The notes under the pieces were generated by a model. It was given only the letters and a program-made list of their open reading frames with translations. It was not told where the DNA came from and made no database searches. Positions 36,069-46,679 of a stretch of 60,958 nucleotides of DNA are shown one piece after another. The stretch is from Lingula anatina (lineage: Eukaryota > Brachiopoda > Lingulata > Lingulida > Lingulidae): NCBI RefSeq assembly GCF_001039355.2, contig NW_019776042.1:69859-130816 (forward strand), read 5' to 3'. Each line of letters begins with the position of its first letter. Position 1 is the stretch's first letter. The position numbers were made by a program, and so were the translations under genes.

Positions 36069-36945
36069 GACCATGGTGACCTCCGTGGGCGCCATACAAA
36101 CAGAAACAGGACCCACGGTGCCAAGGTATACGGACCTTGGCCCCCAACCTATGACACACCCAATGCCAGCCACAGCTGTTGCCTCAGGAAGCACGTCAAC
36201 TTTCTAGCAAAATGATGCCACCGCTACCCAAACTCACAGCCAAGGCCACATTCCAACATTACAAAATTAGGGGTACATGGGCCCTCCCACCCAGGCAGGC
36301 CAATTCACCACACCAGCGCCACTTCATCCCACAGGGGAACAGGCGACAGGGCAAACAACCACTCCAGGATGGCCCCTTGGGCCAACAGGCCAATTTCAAG
36401 AAGGTAGGCAGACTTTACCTTACTCCCCCTTGGACCATCACGTATCTAAAACCTTATGCCAAAAGATCTGGGACAACGAGTACGTGTCACTTAGAGACTT
36501 ATTACCCCATACTTCCAACACACTGACACCCATCGACACCGTCGATGATGAGCAATTCGTTCAACGGAAAAAGACAGATGCAGAAGGCAACCTGACCCTC
36601 ATTTTGGCCCCAGTCACTAAAAAGAGCTCACCACTAACCTTCCCGCAATGGCAAGTGGCTTTCAATATTTTTTCTGCTATTTACATCCAAAAATTCCCCC
36701 ATCAATCGCTCAATCTTCTGCAATTTAACAATAGGATAGTTAAGATGTATGCAAATAAGGGCTCCCTCTGGCGATCCTATGACGAACGCTTCCGGGCCAA
36801 CTTCAAGTCCATGGGTTACAAGTGGGAGGTCTCTGACGCAGTGCTCCTGGCCGAAATTACTTTCATCCAAAAAACACAGGAGCAGCCCTTTCGCCCATCC
36901 AAAACCTGCTTTCGATGGAACAAATTCAAAGACACTCAGCTATAA
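36069..36945 (+). mobile_element. DIRS-like retrotransposon gag segment 1
   Basis: The frame 36277-36945 (222 aa) has a Pro/Gln/Thr-rich N-terminus, then a gag core: IWDNEYVSLRDLLP, LTFPQWQVAFNIFSAIY, IQKFP and GSLWRSYDERFR followed by YKWEV. The same landmarks recur in segments at 37805, 47483, 49465 and 57466. It ends at CFRWNK, the first residues of a CCCH knuckle, where the DUF4806-like repeat begins again. The zinc knuckle is thus lost here. I assign it to DIRS by its association with the RT/RNase H/tyrosine recombinase remnant that follows. Confidence 0.65.
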
Positions 36946-37500
36946 ATCTTAATTAAAATCTCACAAAGGTGAGGACCATCTCTACGTCATATCTTCTAGT
37001 AGATTAGTGTCCTGAGTTTCAACGGTGTTGATAGATAAAAACAAACAGTACGTCGGGTCATGACCAAGATATTGGGCAATGAGTTGGCTACAAAATTCAA
37101 CTGGCTGGGAAAGGAGGATAAGAAGGCTTTGACTTTAATGGCATCAGAAGAATTGATAGGAACATGTATTTACTATCATAGGAATTGACAGGAACATATA
37201 TTTGCTATCATATATATAGCATATATATAGCAGCAATACTTTTTCCATTCTTTTTTATTTGTGGGCAATATACCCTGTTGACCTACAGAGTTTCATATAA
37301 AGTTACTGACTTCCCTGGAGCAAATCAGAGAACAAGTAAAGACCAACCCAAAACTGCTGCAGACCCTTTTAACCCAGAAGCATCTTGATGAAAAAAAGGA
37401 CAATTATGAAGATGACTGTTATAATTTGCCACTAAGAAGCTTCACAGATGTAGATGCTCTGGAAGCAGACTTAGAAAGTGGTCAAAATCAACAAGCAAAT
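36946..37500 (+). pseudogene. DUF4806-like gene fragment, copy 2
   Basis: Two coding-like blocks. The first (about 37040-37140) reads MTKILGNELATKFNWLGK followed by DKKALTLMASE, resembling the C-terminal end of DUF4806. The second follows an acceptor (GACCTACAG, ending about 37289) and reads IKLLTSLEQIREQV, then LPLRSFTDVDALEADLE, and ends at a donor AATG|GTAAGA near 37501; this resembles the coiled-coil and linker that precede DUF4806. The order is circularly permuted relative to a normal gene, as expected if two tandem copies abut. Confidence 0.45.
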
Positions 37501-37700
37501 GGTAAGAGAATTTGTTACAAAAAATCAGTATCATTATGAATTACTGATATCTTTTCCAAGTATATATATATATAAGTACATGTAATGAAATCAATAACGC
37601 CAAATACAATACTACTATACTATAACTTCAGATTTTATACTTCATTAACAATATAAGAAATAATAGATACACCAAATACTGTTTTTATTCTCTATTAGAA
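37501..37700. other. Intron-like spacer
   Basis: AT-rich, with a donor at its left end, a (TA)n run near 37560 and an acceptor-like TTCTCTATTAG at about 37699. It could be an intron leading into the following gag frame. Confidence 0.3.
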
Positions 37701-38480
37701 GTTCAAGAATTTGATCTCATGTCCCCGTCAACCCATCCTCCCTACTCCCAATCCAATTCCATGCCCCCCAACCTTTTCCCCCTCAATACATCGCCCCTTA
37801 CCAAATGCCCCACCAAAATTTTGCACATCAGACGCCACAACATGACTTCACGTATGCCCCAGCCCAATTTCCGGATTCTCAGCAAGGTAAGAAAATTCCC
37901 AGAACTTCAATTGACCACCATGTAAACCACAAATTAAGATCAAAAATTTGGGATGATGAATTCGTTAATCTAAAAGACCTTCTTCCCCTTGACTCTTTGG
38001 CACCAAGCAGGGAGGATAAACCTGAAAATTTCTCAACGCAAACTGAATGGAACGAGGAAGGCCAGATCACAATGATCCTTGCCCCTTCTCCCAAGAAATC
38101 TGATTTGACCTTCCTCCAGTGGTGCCAAGCATGGCAAATCTTTTTGGCCATCTATCTACAAAAATTCCCTGATCAAGCCATCCCCCTTTTGGTTTATGCC
38201 CATAGGGTTATCGCGATGTTCCCTAACAAAGTAGCAAATTGGAAGGTTTACGATGAGAGGTTCTGGCTAAAAACGAGGCAGCGAAGGCATCAAGTGGGAG
38301 GAGGATGACCCCGTAGTTTATGGTCACTCACTGGGGCTCCCAAAATTAGACAATTTTCGTCCTTCCCCCCCCCCCCCCCCCCCGAGGTGTGTAAAAACTT
38401 CAATAGAGGAAAATGTTCATTTACCTGTTGCAGATATCAGCACAAATGCTATCTATGCAACAAAGATCATCTCCTCTCTT
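37701..38480 (+). mobile_element. DIRS-like gag segment 2 with CCCH zinc knuckle
   Basis: The frame 37805-38308 carries IWDDEFVNLKDLLP, LTFLQWCQAWQIFLAIYLQK and VANWKVYDERF. A frameshift near 38265-38285 moves the reading to a frame with KWEEDDPVVYG. A poly-C tract at about 38367-38383 comes next, then VCKNFNRGKCSFTCCRYQHK, a C-x7-C-x4-C-x3-H knuckle, followed by CYLCNKDHLLSLC. This is the gag core and nucleic-acid-binding end typical of DIRS-like elements. It is broken by the shift and by the homopolymer. Confidence 0.7.
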
Positions 38481-38589
38481 TGTGCCACTCAACCGGAGCT
38501 AGACATTTTTCTTCCCTTTACCCCATAAATCCCTTCCCCAACAGCCATTACACCTTCTCTAGCCACCAAAGAGCAAATACAAATCCATG

Positions 38590-39771
38590 AGTCCAAAAAA
38601 AAAGATAGCCCTCCATGACCTGCAATCAATAATTGGCCTTCTGAACTTCTGTTGTTTCAACATCCCCATTGGTAGGGCCTTCTGCCACACTACAAAATTG
38701 GTCTCAATAATGAGGCCCGTGTTGACCTTTCAATGTGGAAATTATTTCTCCAATCATTAAACGGAAGAGGCTTCTTTTACGATGAAACATGGTCATCTTC
38801 CCCTACAGAATGTATATACATGGATTAATCGGAAAGTTTCAGTTTTGGGGCAACATTTGATACAAAATGGTTATATGGAAACTGGCCTCAGGGACTGAAA
38901 AACCTAAATATTGCCTTTCTCGTCTGGACAAATCACTTCAGAAACCAAAAAATTACAATATATACGGACAATGAGGCTCTGATCTTTATACTGAACAAAT
39001 GTACATCCAAGGACCATTCTATCATGAGGTTACTTAGAAATCTAATTTTACATTGCCTTACAAACAATGTTAACTTTCGAGCTGTCCACATCCCAGGCGT
39101 AAAAAAACTGTGCAGCTGATGCCTTATCCTGCTCCAAATTACAGGATTTCAGGAGACTGTGCCCTCAGGCAGATTCAGACCCTACTCCCATCCCACCAGC
39201 TTGGTTGCTAGCCAACTTGCTGAGGACTTGAACCACACATTGAGGAATGCGCTCACCAAAAATACAGCAAGGACCTATTCCAAAATAAACGAATTATTAG
39301 CCGACTTTCAGCAACAGACAAACTTCAGTGCTTTCCCATCCAATCCAGCAGGCACGGCTTTGTTAGTTCAATTTCTAAGTTCCCGCTACAAGACATCCTC
39401 AATCAGAACACATGTCAGCTCTAAGTTACAAATACAAAATGGCTAATATTCCTGACCCAACCGCCCCTTTTATCGTTAAGCAGACATTACAAGGTCTGGA
39501 GAGAAGAACCCCGTCCATGGATAAAAGGTCTCCGGTGACCCTATCAGTACTAGCCAGTCTTATTCAAACACTACCAAAAACTACGGATTCTATATACGAG
39601 GCTCACCTTGTAGCTGCAATGTTCGCCCTCGCATTTTTTGGACTGTTACTGATAAGCGAATTTACTCTCAGCGACTCAGAACATACCCTCCTGCTTGCTA
39701 CGCTGGGATTCGCACCTTCGGCTTGCACTTCCGGATATAATTATACTAACCTTCATCCGAATCATAGTTGA
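38590..39771 (+). mobile_element. DIRS-like pol remnant: RT thumb, RNase H and tyrosine recombinase
   Basis: In order: LHDLQSIIGLLNF with IPIGRAF (RT thumb block of DIRS/Ngaro pol); SFGATFDTKW and TIYTDNEALIFILN (RNase H-like, with the catalytic-type TDNEA); LTNNVNFRAVHIPG; then from 39159 TLRNALTKNTARTY (recombinase N-domain) and, after a frame change near 39410, KQTLQGLERRTPSMDKRSPVT and AAMFALAFFGLLLISEFT (catalytic domain start). The RT palm is absent. Several stops and frameshifts break the frame, and the sequence ends before the H-x-x-R and Tyr motifs. The first catalytic Arg, expected in the FFG-LR-GE block, is replaced by Leu. Nonfunctional. Confidence 0.78.
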
Positions 39772-40861
39772 TTTTCAACCTTCTTGCCATTCTTTTTTAA
39801 TTTCTATATAAGGTAGTGCTTAGCGGTGTCTGACAGACTGTGAGTACTATGCCTTGTAGCAGATGCCTGTGAAATGTTTCATGTGGCTCCTGGGAGCCAA
39901 TCAAAATGTGTATGTTCACACTTTCGCGCCTAAGAACTCCACTTTCCCATTGAATGATATCAATTCGAAAGCTGTTCTTTTTTTTAATTTCCAGGCAATT
40001 AAAATAAACATATTGCTATTCATGAACACGTTTAATAGTGAACTTTTAATGTGGGGATGTTCGCGCTGCCGTTGGAGAAAGTCTGAGTGCAGATGACGTA
40101 TTATTTTGTTGGCGTTGCAAAATCAACGATCTCCTACTAAACTATACGTCAAAATTGTTCATTTCAAAGTCAACACTGGTGTCCTGACCGTAAAGATCTA
40201 CCATAGAATTGTACAATGTCATGAGAAGAGGAGAGAGGTAAGATATACAAATTAGCAATTTTGCGGGATCACCACTGCCACCACCACGAATGGCACAATG
40301 TTCCTCGATCTTTGACTTTCAAAACCTTTTCTAAATAAATTTTTGTGGTGACTTAGACCCATGCATTTGGTAATTAAATAAAATAGTTTGGCAACTTATT
40401 TACTAATTTAACAATTATGCTATCCTAGTTTGAGTGCAGATCTCTGCGTATGTGTACATTAATTGCGATGTGCACATTAATTTTCAAATAAATATCGTAA
40501 TGTAAATGATTAAAAGTACAGATATAAAGTTGTGGTCGTAGTGAGATACCTTGTACATTTAATAACTGATACAATATACATTTGTTAAGAGATTAAACAG
40601 TGTAAGTAAGAGAGTTAAAGAGTGCTTGTGTTGTTCAATAATAAAAAAGAATAAGGAAGTATAGTTATCATTCCTTCAGGATGATACAATGAAAAATCTG
40701 TATTGATAGAAATTGCGAACTACGGTCAAGTATCATACCATTGCCTAATAAGAGAATGATTATATTTTAGTAATGATGGAAAGTTATGGAAAAATGGATA
40801 ATCACAGACATTGTGTAAGAGCTGAGGAATTATTACATTACCAAATAAGGTAATGTAGGAG
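39772..40861. other. Gene-free spacer
   Basis: AT-rich, no motif-bearing frame. The frame 39863-40096 is not recognisable. Confidence 0.45.
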
Positions 40862-41470
40862 AAATACAGAAATTATTGTAAAACTATAATTTCCTTTATA
40901 AAGCAATATATTGTTATACGGGAGTCATTCCTATCAATTTCTCACGTGCCCCAGCGCATGCGTTAACTATCTCCGGGTCATGACCCAGAGCACTAGGCAT
41001 TGGACCAATCAGTAACCCGAACCCAATCACGTGGGCACAACATTCCAACAAAGGTGCAGATATACAGCTACCGCGAAAGAAGAAAGTCGGAAAAGAATTT
41101 TACACAGCGAGCAACAAGAAAGGTAAGCCAAGGAATACGGCTGTATTCTAAATATGTTTTTTATCTTTAGACTGGGGCTAAACATTTTTCAGTCTTCTTT
41201 GGCGCTTTTTAAAATTTCCCGCCTTTAATAATTATGTAGAGGATGTATTACGGACATCTCGCTGTGTACAGATTTCTCTTTCAGAACTTATCATGGAGCA
41301 GTTGGGCCTGTGGGCCCATGGTATGTCGGTACGCATTTCACAATCTGTTACGCTCCGCTCTTTTACTCCTTTTCATAAAATTGTAAGGGTGACTCCCGTT
41401 AACGCCCAACATAAATACATAATTATTAAACATAGCAAATAATTTTACTTTTCAAATATATTGAATTTAT
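40862..41470 (+). repeat. Tandem repeat unit 1 (609 bp): promoter-like region, exon, intron and small ORF
   Basis: Unit 1 of a direct tandem duplication whose second unit starts at 41471. The first half has promoter-like marks: a CACGTG, GACCAATCAG (CCAAT box) and GGTCATGACC palindrome. A donor AAAG|GTAAGC follows at about 41122. An acceptor TTCTCTTTCAG ends near 41284, just before the 49-codon ORF at 41293-41442. Overall it resembles the 5' region of a retroelement or small gene. The upstream half also resembles in design (CCAAT, CACGTG, donor) the leader before the gag at 49465, but I could not align them. Confidence 0.7.
41293..41442 (+). CDS. Conserved 49-aa ORF in tandem unit 1
   Basis: Begins MEQLGLWAHGMSVRISQ and ends KYIIIKHSK. 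It starts nine bases after a splice acceptor. The unit-2 version has the same length and reading frame, with two residue changes (L6P and S48G) and at least one synonymous change (GTA/GTT Val). I recognise no family. It may be the start of a retroelement protein or a chance frame kept by recent duplication; function unknown. Confidence 0.3.
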   Translation: MEQLGLWAHGMSVRISQSVTLRSFTPFHKIVRVTPVNAQHKYIIIKHSK

Positions 41471-42133
41471 AAATACAGAAATTATTGTAAAACTATAATT
41501 TCCTTTATAAAGCAATATATTGTTATACGGGAGTCATTCCTATCAATTTCTCACGTGCCCCAGCACATGCGTTAACTATCTCCGGGTCATGACCCAGAGC
41601 ACAAGGCATTGGACCAATCAGTAACCCGAACCCAGTCACGTGGGTACAACATTCCAACAAAGGTGCAGATATACAGCTACCGCAAAAGAAGAAAGTCAGA
41701 AAAGAATTTTACACAGCCAGCAACAAGAAAGGTAAGCCAAGGAATACGGCTGTATTCTAAATATGTTTTTTTATCCCACCCACCCCTTCCCATACTCATT
41801 TCTTTTCACACCCTCTTTTGCGCCTATTGCGCTTTTAGTCATTCCACTGCTAAAAGCATTGGGTGGGGCGCTTTTTAAAATTTCCCACCTTTAATAATTA
41901 TGTAGAGTATGTATCACAGACATCTCGTCGTGTACAGATTTCTCTTTCAGAACTTATCATGGAGCAGTTGGGCCCCTGGGCCCATGGTATGTCGGTACGC
42001 ATTTCACAATCTGTTACGCTCCGCTCTTTTACTCCTTTTCATAAAATTGTTAGGGTGACTCCCGTTAACGCCCAACATAAATACATAATTATTAAACATG
42101 GCAAATAATTTTACTTTTCAAATATATTGAATT
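41471..42133 (+). repeat. Tandem repeat unit 2 (about 660 bp)
   Basis: Repeats 40862-41470 with scattered substitutions (for example GCGCATGCG to GCACATGCG). Between the donor and acceptor, about 100 bases (roughly 41770-41870, ending GGGTGGGGCGC) replace the shorter unit-1 sequence, so the intron-like part has diverged or been replaced while the exon-like parts remain similar. The right end is near 42133, where similarity to unit 1 stops. Confidence 0.7.
41959..42108 (+). CDS. Conserved 49-aa ORF in tandem unit 2
   Basis: Counterpart of the ORF at 41293-41442: MEQLGPWAHGMSVRISQ at the start and KHGK at the end. A longer open frame extends upstream to 41863, but that part lies across the intron-like segment and has no counterpart in unit 1. 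Unknown function. Confidence 0.3.
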   Translation: MEQLGPWAHGMSVRISQSVTLRSFTPFHKIVRVTPVNAQHKYIIIKHGK

Positions 42134-42704
42134 AATAAAGACTTTGTGATACATCATGACATTGGAATGACGCTCTATAGGATAAAAGAGAATACATTGT
42201 ACCTGGAAAGAAAGAATATATGAATAAATCTTTTAGGCTCCCAAAAAGATGTATGTTATTCATTAATAGTACTGGCGAATTAGCGGTACTATATAAAGTT
42301 TAATATATAACATAAAATCTCACAGCTAGTATATATCCAGCATCTACAACATACTAACCACCCTTTTGCCAGGAAAAACTAAGCCCTTTTGCCAGGTAAA
42401 ATTTACTGCTTTTGCAGCCCCCCCCCCCCCCTCGTTGAATATTGGAAAGGTTAGAAATGTGCCAACTTAATGAAAATTAATATTTGATTAATAGTACAAT
42501 ATATTAATTACATATGAAAAAACTTGGAAAGCAATAAGGAGCAATATTTATGGCAAAAAATTAGAGCTCCTTTTTAAGATTTTTTTTCAAATAGTCAGAT
42601 GTCCATGCAAAATGAAAAAAAAAAAAAAAAAAGACCAAAGAATTATATATCAAAGTTACAGATCTTAATTTATTTGGTTTATTTTTTAGCTAAAATGCAA
42701 TTTT
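42134..42704. other. Spacer with poly-C and poly-A tracts
   Basis: No gene recognised. Contains a poly-C tract at about 42418-42431 and a poly-A tract near 42617-42634. An acceptor-like TTTTTCAG ends at about 42708, next to the following coding region. Confidence 0.4.
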
Positions 42705-43944
42705 TCAGGATGATGATGATGATGATGATGACATTGTTTGGGAGCAAGCAGATGTTCACGAAGATACAGTGAAGCAAGAAGAAAAGATTTATCCAGGGCA
42801 TTATTTGTCTTTGAGAGGAAGTTTGACTTTGATCTTATTGTATTCTTTGGCATATGATATCAACGCATGTCAGCTAAGTGCATTGTTCATACTTGTCTCA
42901 CTACACTGCATGGTAAACCCTCCTCTTGTCTAGTATTAAAAGATTTATAAACTATATTTCTGGGCTAAGTGAAAGAAAAATTGTAAAACATTACTACTGT
43001 GGAAGATGTTTAAAACAGTTAAATCAGATGCCACTGCATGCACAAATCAGTGTTGCGCACAAGATTTAAGGAGTCCAGACTCCAAGTGCATTTTTATTGA
43101 AATGTCTATAATTGATCAACTGAATTCCTTATATGCAAAGGATGACTTTTTAGAAGGAATAGGCCATCAGTTTAAAAGGAATTCCAAAAATATAAGTGAT
43201 ATATATGATGCTCAACTTTACAGTCGCCTAAGCTGTCCTGGTGGGCCGTTATCCTCTGATTATCCATACAATATTTTGCTTACTTGGAATACAGATGGCA
43301 TTCCTGTATTTAAGAGTTCAAAATATTTGGTTTGGCCAATGTACCTGATGGTGAATGAGTTGCCATATTAGATGAGGAAAAAACAAGAAAATTTGCTTTT
43401 TAATGGCCTGTGGTTTGGCCCTCATAAACCTGCAATAACCACATTTACTTTTCCTTTACATGTTGCACTACAGGAGATGGAGAAAGGGATAAATGTGAAC
43501 ATAAAAGGTGCATCAAAAAAGATTAAAGCATTTTTATTGTTTGGCACGGCAGATCTTCCGGCTAAAGCATGTGTTCTGAATATGACTCAGTTCAATGGTC
43601 GTTATTCATATTTTCATTGTATGCAGTCTGAAGAGACCTCAAAAAGTGGCAAAGGATACTATCCTACATTTTCTTTTCAAAAAGAAAATCCTTATGGACC
43701 ACCAAGAGTACAATCAGATTGTAACGAGTATGCTGAAAGATCAGTAAGGGAAGGGAAACCAGTGTCTGGAATAAAAGGGCCAAGCTTTGTCATAGGACTT
43801 AAATATTATGATTTTGTAATGAACACTGCATTTGATTATATGCATGGAGTATTGTTGGGTGGATGTAAAACCTGTTTAAAATTATGGTTTTCAAATAGTG
43901 ACTCAAGGGAAAGCTATTCAGTGCCAAAAGGTATTTGTCTGTGA
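42705..43944 (+). mobile_element. En/Spm (CACTA)-like transposase, degenerate
   Basis: Starts with a run of GAT codons (Asp) after an acceptor, then KIYPGHYLSLRGSL. A frame-broken part reads KHYYCGRCLKQ, a zinc-binding YYC-x-x-C motif. From 43006 two frames in the same phase are separated only by a TAG at 43369-43371. They carry YNILLTWNTDGIPVFKSS and VWPMYLMVNELPY, then LLFNGLWFGPHKP, the recalled hallmark of the TNP2-like transposases of invertebrate CACTA elements (NTDG-PVFKSS, WP..L.INELP, GLWFG). DYMHGVLLGG follows near the end. It terminates at 43944, well short of a full transposase. At least one stop and one frameshift are present, so it is inactive. Confidence 0.75.
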
Positions 43945-44590
43945 GGCCGCTGACAACCCATTCAGCAAAACAGTAAGAACATGATAGTTGATTGATGATA
44001 CATTAAAAAAGCCAAAAAAAAAAAAAATGTTAAAATGTTTTTGACAATTTACATTCTTTTGACTTCATTAGCACAATGTGTGCAATGTATGTTGGAATAT
44101 TTGAACAGAGTTAGATTACGGTAGTCACCCCTAGCATATTACACTTAGGTGGGAGAAAAATGACCCATACAGACAAGTTTTTTGTGTAAATTTGCTCTAT
44201 GACAAAGCTTGAGTCACTACTCAGAGGGAGATAAAATTTTTATTGTTTATTTTTATTTCATTATGTTATTTAAAACAATTCTGTATGTTTCTTAAATCTT
44301 CATGTTAATGTGCTTGAAACGGTGATTGCATATGCTCAAAGTTTTGCATGTGATCAATGTCATATACAATCCTTAGAATTGTACCTATTTACGGTAGGTG
44401 TGACAGAGCCTAAAGTATTTTACATTATTGTTTGAAAGTTTGTTGGATGAATAATGTTGCTGATACAGTACATTATGCTATTTACTACAATAAAAATGTT
44501 TTACTTATGGTTTTTAAGGTGAGGGGAATGCCTCTCAGGCATTGTCAATGGTATTGTAAGCTGCTTCCCCAGTGCCCTCCATCTCCTCTC
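43945..44590. other. Spacer
   Basis: AT-rich, no recognisable coding sequence until an acceptor-like CCTCTCAG at about 44592. Confidence 0.45.
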
Positions 44591-46460
44591 AGCCAAGAAC
44601 CTAAGAACCTAAGCCAAGAGGAGAACCATGAAGACACAGTTTTGTCTCAATGTCCAAGAAGAGCAGCTCATGTGGGATTTCTTTCATGAGAACACCATCC
44701 TCTGGGACATCAAGAAGACTGACTACTCCAGAGTGGACAAGAAGGCAAAGCTGTGGAAAGATCAAGCCAAAGTAGCCTGTTGAGCACCTTCAAGGGTGGT
44801 TCAAATCCCTGTGAGATACCTACACCCGCCTTGACGAGAAAAAGAACGGTGACGGTGCTCCGGAAATGGACAGAGAGGGAGCAGTGGGCAAAGGCAAATT
44901 TCGGCTTATTCAAGACTGTGGTCTGCCATCGCCTGTCTACAGTGTAAGTATAAACAAACATTAATATTAATATTTGTTTTGTTTTTTTTTACTGTGATTA
45001 CAAATTAATGAATTTGCCTTAGTATTTTTTTACTCATCAATAGTCATTAATTGCAGGTGAAGGCAACCACTGCAGCTCACAACGGGGACCTCGAGGCTGC
45101 CGAGGCTGCCTGTGCAGACATCGTGATAGATCACGACAGCACACCCTCTAATTATTTTTTGCTGTCCACAAGAGATATATATAGTTTAAGGGTCAAATTT
45201 TCCAAGGAGCTTATTGAGAAATTTGTGTAGTTTATTAGAAATCAAACAACTAAGAACAACTGGTTTTAGAGCAAGTGCTAATGGACAAGTTGAAAGATGG
45301 TGGTGGTGGTGGTGTGTGGCGTGCCTCTGAAGCTGATCTTGATCTTCATATTAAGAAGAAAGAGCTTCAGTTGCACTGCAAGCGTAGAACTCGAGGGGTT
45401 GAACAGACTCGATCCCTCATAGACAACCTGCTGTCCTCCTTCTCCTCTGAGTCTGGCAAGGACACCATGGGTATACCTGTGCTGGATGCAGACCTAGCAG
45501 ACCAGATCTGGGATGAGCAAAAACGCCATTTGGCGTGTATTCAGGTAGGATAAATTATGATTTGTGCACCATATACAAATTAATTGAAATATACCCTAGA
45601 CGTGATTTTTCTTTCAGACGCCAGATATGACAGTTATATCATATAAGTTGTTAAGTTTGAAGTCTCTGCCATTTTTTCAAGTATAATGCATTTTGTTCAT
45701 GTATTTATTTTATCTAGATCCTCATTAGTGCAGCTTTTAAAAACTTTGAAGTTCATCTGATGAATTTTTGTAATTCTTTTACATATCATGATTATGAAAG
45801 ATCTTGAGGGCAAGAACCTATACACACAAATCAGGACAATAAAAAAGGGAGGCATTGAACTGCCCGTGTACCGATGTGCAAGAGGCTCTGTTTCCTTAGA
45901 GTCGTTTCACAACCACATTGTCAGATTCATACCAGGTATGTTATAGGGAAATAAAATTTAAATAAATTCTTATTTTCGTATTATATTGTGTAGATATTGT
46001 TTCACTGAAATCAAAGGCACTCTTCCTATTCATTTGAACTTTTATTATTAGATTGAAAAAGTTTGAGAGAAACTTTTTGTTTACTTGACAAACACAATAA
46101 TAGATAAAAAGATCTATAATGCCAGCTGCTTACATTCACTTGCACTATTCAAACAGGTACAGTCGCCAACGACAGCCATTTCCAAGCATACCTTTTGGAG
46201 GGCATTTTGCAATGGAATAAAGACAGAGAGCAGGCTGCACAGGGGCGGGAATCTGGGCACTTCTATAACAGTGCTGTTCAGCTGGAACTGAACAGAGCCA
46301 GTGCACAGGTGTATGGTGAGCCTATCGACCCATCTTTCCATCCTCCTTTACGGTACACTGGGGAAATGATAGGGGTGGAGTACCTGTATAGCCAAACTGG
46401 TAGACGACATCAAGGAGGACGAAGAAGAGGAAGATGAGGGGGTATGAGAAAGAGGAGGAG
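44591..46460 (+). pseudogene. Multi-exon MADF-like gene, degenerate, interrupted by an integrase scrap
   Basis: Exon-like blocks with good splice sites. About 44592-44942 holds EEQLMWDFFHENTILWD and DYSRVDKKAKLWKDQAKV, resembling a MADF/Myb-like DNA-binding domain; frame breaks and an in-frame TGA near 44809 follow, then a donor CAGT|GTAAGT. A block from 45057 (acceptor ATTGCAG) begins VKATTAAHNGDLEAAEAA. One block ends at CAG|GTAGGA (45544). 45790-45934 holds RCARGSVSLESFHNHIVRF and ends at a donor. 46157-46437 (acceptor AACAG, joined in phase as IPGTVANDSHFQAYLLEG) ends with YTGEMIGVEYLYSQTGR. The last two blocks resemble a repeated uncharacterised animal protein family whose name I cannot confirm. 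The first exon is clearly broken. Confidence 0.5.
45189..45299 (+). mobile_element. Ty3/Gypsy integrase core fragment embedded in the MADF-like gene
   Basis: One frame reads GSNFPRSLLRNLCSLLEIKQ, then RTTGFRASANGQVER, the retroviral-type integrase core block (RTT-x2-P/A-x2-NGQVER). Bases 45220-45299 are identical to 51918-51997 in the Gypsy remnant downstream. The match ends where a (GTG)n run begins. No LTR lies beside it, so it is a scrap rather than a new insertion. Confidence 0.75.
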
Positions 46461-46679
46461 CAAGATCCCACAGTTGGGATCTTAGCTCAGAGGAGAAGGA
46501 AGGGTATGCACGATTTGTTTTTGTTGTTTAACTCATTTTATAACCGGAATTATTTTGATGATTGCAATTTGTTTTGTTATGCAGTGTATGTATCTTTTGT
46601 TCCCTGCATGCAATTGTTTTCAGATTGATAGTACTGTCTCAGAGTAGCTTGTACCATTAATTATAATTCGCAGGGAGTT

